Source: Didemnitutus sp041906465
GTDB taxonomy: Bacteria > Verrucomicrobiota > Verrucomicrobiia > Opitutales > Opitutaceae
Direction of reading: 5' to 3'
DNA length: 64,000 bases
Assembly (NCBI GenBank): GCA_041906465.1
Contig: JAYRJE010000002.1
Coordinates: 434,001-498,000 of the forward strand
This document shows positions 60,844 to 64,000 of the stretch, piece after piece. A program made the position numbers and the translations under genes. The notes beneath the pieces are model-generated. The model was not told the DNA's origin. It made no database searches and was given only the letters and a program-made list of their open reading frames with translations. Numbering within the stretch: position 1 is the first letter of the stretch; each line of letters starts with the position of its first letter.

Positions 60844-63800
60844 TTAGTCACGGCGGCGGGCGGACATTAGGCCGGCGGCGACGCCGGCCAGCGCGACCGC
60901 GAGCGCAGCCAGCAGCGTGGGCCGGACGGCGACGGAGCGCTCCGCCTCCCAAGCGGCGGCGCGGCGCGCGGCCGCGGCGGCGTTTTCGACCGGCTGCGGC
61001 GGAGCGACGGCGAGCCAGCCCTCTTCCGCGGTGCGACCATCGTGGAGCACGAGGCGCGCCCGGCGCCCGCGCCAGGCGCTCACGTCAACGCTCCAGAATC
61101 CGACATCACGCGGAGCCGGCAGCGCGCAACGCACCGTGGCGTCAGCGGAGCCGGGTGCGGCGCCTTCGACCACCAGCGTGAGCGAGTTGTCCGGGGCCGC
61201 GGGGAAACCGGCGACCGGCACGACCAGCCAGGGCGAAGTGAGCGTGAAGGGCTGGCTGCGCACCGTGCCGGTGAAATCCGGGCCGTCGAGATGCGTGCCG
61301 ACAAAAAGATTGCGCAGCGATTCCGGGGAAAGGCTGGCGGCGCCGTCCAGCCGCTCGACCGGATAATTCGTCGGGGTGGCAAACTCGTAGCGCAGTTCGC
61401 GCAGCGGCGAGGGAGGATAAACGAGAGCGTCACGGCGTTCGATCGCGTCCCAGGCCAGCGGGCGGGGCCAAAGCAGGAACGCGCCGAGCGCGCCGGCGCC
61501 GAGCAGGGCACCCGGAAGCAACGGCGACGCGCCCGCGGGCAGCGCGGGAGCGAGAGTCGGCGTCGGACGGCCCGCGAGTCCGGCGACCGTGAGCAGGCCA
61601 CCGAGCGCGAGCCAGAATTTCCAGTGCTCGGCGATGACGTAGCCGAGGTTCGGCGCGGAACCCGACAGCGTGACGTGGCGCGGAAGCAGCGCCACGAAGC
61701 GCCGGTCATCGAGCAGGCGCGTGATGGTTGCCGGTTCGGGGTAAATCAGGCGGCGGCCCTCCTCGCTGGTCAGCGCCTTGGTGTTGCCGTGGCGCACGTA
61801 GGCGGTGACGGCGTTTTCGCGAAACGCCGCGAGGCCGGCGCTGCGCTCGTGGAATTCGAGCGTGGCACCGGAGGTGTTCACGGTGTGCAGGCCGAGAATG
61901 ACCGCGGCGCCCCAGGCGAGTGCGACAGGCGCCCAGAACCAGCGCGCACCGGCGAGCCGCAGCGCCATCACGCCGTTGGCGATCACACCGACGGCCAGCA
62001 GATCGGCGTGGCGCGACGCGAACTCCGCGCCGCTTCCGCCGCTCGCGAGGGCGATGGCCGCAGCTTGCGCGACGGACCACAGCCCGAAAACCAGCAGCGT
62101 GCGGTCGAAAGCGGACGCGGTGCCGGCATTCCGCAGGCGCAGCGCGAAAACGAGCAGCGGCAAGTTGAGCAACACGGCGGCGGCGGGAGTCGCCCACGGC
62201 CAGCCCAGCTGATGGAGCCACGCATGCAGGAAGCCGCGCACGCCGGAGGGTGCTTCGGACGACGACGAGCGAAGCGCCAGGAACATCAGCCCCGCCCCGA
62301 GAGCGGCGAGTCCGAGCGGCGCCAGCCAGTCGCGGCGGCCGCGCGGCGCGATCCAGAGATTCACGAGTGCGATGAGCAGCGGTGCGGTCCAGAACGATCC
62401 CAGCGTGAACAGGCCGGCGAGTCCCGCCACCTGCGCGAGCCACCAGCCACGCGAGCCGATGGCGTGGGCGAACGAGCCGCGCACGAACACGAACACGCTC
62501 AGCAGCGCCAGCGGCACGTGCGATTGGAAACCCCATGTGATGTTCTCCCACGCGTGCGGCAGGCACGCCAGCGCGAGCACCAGCAGCGTCGTGAGCAGCG
62601 CCGCCAGCGCGTCCAGATGCCGCCGCAGCCAATCGCACAGCAGCGCGGCCCACGCGGCGTGGAGCGCGGCGTTGACGACCATCTGCAGCCGTGGCTCCCA
62701 CGACCCGAGCACCGCGGTGTCGATCCAGGCGAGCACACGCGGCCAGAGTGGCAGGGGCCCGTCGTGCGGTTGGAAAAACGCACCGAGGCTCAAATCGCCG
62801 CGCAGCCAGGGACCGATAATCTGTTCGGCCTCGACTTTCCATTGGTCGAACAACGGAACGTCGCCGGCGTGCAGCAGCACTTCACGGGCGCGCGCGCCGA
62901 AAACGAGGAAACCGATGCCGACCGCCCACGTGGCCCGCGGAAAACGAGCGAGGAAATCGCGCGTGCGGCGAAACGCCGCGGCCGCCGGCGCGCGCCAGTC
63001 GCGCGCGACGTCCACGACGATCAGCAGCGCGAAGAACAGCAGCAACGGGAGTGCGGGGGCGTAAGCCGCGGTGTAGAAATTCGGAAACGCGGTCGTGTGA
63101 ACGAGGATGTTGAGCGCGAGCTCACCGGCGCCGCCGGCCCAAGCGCCGACCGCGAAAGCGAACGGCCACGAGAAGCGTCGCGCGACGATGAGTTGCACGA
63201 GCCGCACCAGCGCCGCGAGGTGCGCGAGCACGATCAGCGTCGTGAGCCACGGGCCGACGTTGCGACCGAGCCAGCGCAGCACGTTGAGCTTGGCGCCATC
63301 GAGTTCGCGCTGGGCGGGCAGCTCGATGTGCGTGGCGCGCGGTGCGTGGCTGATGCGGTCGTGCGTGATGTCACGGAAGATCCGCACTTCGTCATCGGTG
63401 CCGACGCTGTAGGGCGTCGTCGGTTCGAAGTTGGAGAAGTCAAACGCGCCGCGCAGAAAACGTGGCGCGCCCTCGCGGATCGCCGCGGCGTGGTCCGGAT
63501 GCCAGACGGGCGCGAAGCCCGAACGCGGACCGCGCGCGGGAATTTTCCCCTCGTCGCAGGCGCGGTTCACCTCGTCGGCGATGCGCCGGTAAAACGCCAG
63601 CGCCTCGCGGGCGCTGCCGTAGTGGCCGGCCGCCGCGACGGCGTCGCGGAACGCCCACATGAACCAGCCGGCGGCGATCTGCCGCTCCTCGCGTTTGAAG
63701 GACGTGTCGTCGGCCCAGCCGTAGCCGATCTTGCCTTCGAAATACGGGCGCAGCTCGGCGAAGGCGGGGCTGACTTGGTAGATCGCCTCGCGCGCCTCGC

Positions 63801-64000
63801 GGGTGACGGCGACGTAGGGATAGTGCGGGCCGACTTGCACGCGGGCCAAAGCGCCGTAGGCGTCGCGAAAGTCCCGGGCGTGAAACTCGGTCGGACCGAA
63901 CCAGCCGTAGTGTCGCTCGTTCAGCGTGCCGACGGTGACGTAGGGCGCAGCGGCGGCGGCGAATGCAATGAGCAGGAGCGCGAGACTGCGGCCGCGGGCG
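60844..64000 (-). CDS. large multi-spanning membrane protein (5-prime end beyond the window)
   Basis: The frame is open from the stop at 60844 to the right edge, at least 1051 aa, so the start is outside the window. The visible N-terminal part has a hydrophobic helix (SLALLLIAFAAAAA) followed by VGTLNERHYGWFGPTEFHARDF, suggesting a signal anchor. A soluble domain of about 200 residues follows (YGWADDTSFKREERQIAAGWFMWAFRDAV). About 13 helices come next, with a loop QPHDGPLPLWPRVLAWID. The C-terminus is a soluble part (FTLTSPWLVVPVAGFPAAPDNSLTLVVEGA) and a final helix at the end (LLAALAVALAGVAAGLM). I do not recognise the family. By context it is a polysaccharide-region membrane enzyme. Confidence 0.75.
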   Translation of the reverse strand, partial: ARGRSLALLLIAFAAAAAPYVTVGTLNERHYGWFGPTEFHARDFRDAYGALARVQVGPHYPYVAVTREAREAIYQVSPAFAELRPYFEGKIGYGWADDTSFKREERQIAAGWFMWAFRDAVAAAGHYGSAREALAFYRRIADEVNRACDEGKIPARGPRSGFAPVWHPDHAAAIREGAPRFLRGAFDFSNFEPTTPYSVGTDDEVRIFRDITHDRISHAPRATHIELPAQRELDGAKLNVLRWLGRNVGPWLTTLIVLAHLAALVRLVQLIVARRFSWPFAFAVGAWAGGAGELALNILVHTTAFPNFYTAAYAPALPLLLFFALLIVVDVARDWRAPAAAAFRRTRDFLARFPRATWAVGIGFLVFGARAREVLLHAGDVPLFDQWKVEAEQIIGPWLRGDLSLGAFFQPHDGPLPLWPRVLAWIDTAVLGSWEPRLQMVVNAALHAAWAALLCDWLRRHLDALAALLTTLLVLALACLPHAWENITWGFQSHVPLALLSVFVFVRGSFAHAIGSRGWWLAQVAGLAGLFTLGSFWTAPLLIALVNLWIAPRGRRDWLAPLGLAALGAGLMFLALRSSSSEAPSGVRGFLHAWLHQLGWPWATPAAAVLLNLPLLVFALRLRNAGTASAFDRTLLVFGLWSVAQAAAIALASGGSGAEFASRHADLLAVGVIANGVMALRLAGARWFWAPVALAWGAAVILGLHTVNTSGATLEFHERSAGLAAFRENAVTAYVRHGNTKALTSEEGRRLIYPEPATITRLLDDRRFVALLPRHVTLSGSAPNLGYVIAEHWKFWLALGGLLTVAGLAGRPTPTLAPALPAGASPLLPGALLGAGALGAFLLWPRPLAWDAIERRDALVYPPSPLRELRYEFATPTNYPVERLDGAASLSPESLRNLFVGTHLDGPDFTGTVRSQPFTLTSPWLVVPVAGFPAAPDNSLTLVVEGAAPGSADATVRCALPAPRDVGFWSVDVSAWRGRRARLVLHDGRTAEEGWLAVAPPQPVENAAAAARRAAAWEAERSVAVRPTLLAALAVALAGVAAGLMSARRRD

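Overview
This is a GC-rich chromosomal window from a bacterium that most resembles the Opitutaceae (Verrucomicrobiota). The lineage call is an inference. It rests on the TonB receptor/FecR/FecI set, on long ECF-like sigma factors with C-terminal membrane extensions, and on three intergenic repeat types (7-bp tandem repeats, GCGTAATACGC palindromes and 80-120 bp inverted-repeat elements). Protein similarity was judged by eye. No tRNA, rRNA, CRISPR array, transposase or phage gene was seen. Long antisense ORFs are common because of the base composition and were discarded.

Left part (1-18.6 kb) is mostly housekeeping. On the minus strand are purD, an exported protein of unknown function that overlaps it, a low-molecular-weight tyrosine phosphatase, glyA and a hybrid sensor kinase. 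At 7.2-11.7 kb lies a tandemly duplicated two-gene module on the plus strand: sigma factor plus membrane coiled-coil partner, twice. All four proteins appear to share one C-terminal domain. Then come a LOG-domain protein with an unknown N-terminal half, an exported FKBP-type isomerase, a threonine aldolase, aroK-queG (overlapping) and a hotdog thioesterase.

Middle part (18.6-28.8 kb) looks like a lipid or glycolipid locus: a GT4 glycosyltransferase, an ACP-FabZ fusion, a FabF-like ketoacyl synthase, a short-chain reductase, a GT28/MGDG-synthase-like glycosyltransferase, two more GT4 enzymes and an alpha-oxoamine synthase of the serine palmitoyltransferase/AONS type. Between them sits a lipoprotein that looks like an archaemetzincin whose zinc-binding motif is gone.

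Right part (28.8-52.1 kb and 57.5-64 kb) is a large surface-polysaccharide region. It holds GT2 and GT4 enzymes, two SAM methyltransferases, RmlA and RmlB, an RmlD-like reductase, two CDP-paratose-2-epimerase-like enzymes and seven large multi-spanning proteins of GT-C appearance. Several of these carry recurring C-terminal beta-rich modules. It is interrupted at 52.4-57.2 kb by a TonB-dependent receptor with its FecR and FecI regulators. The last gene runs off the right edge.

Best candidates for something undescribed are the duplicated membrane-anchored sigma module, the ACP-FabZ/ketosynthase/oxoamine-synthase lipid locus, the inactive archaemetzincin lipoprotein, and the sugar-binding-like modules repeated on otherwise unrelated enzymes of the polysaccharide region.
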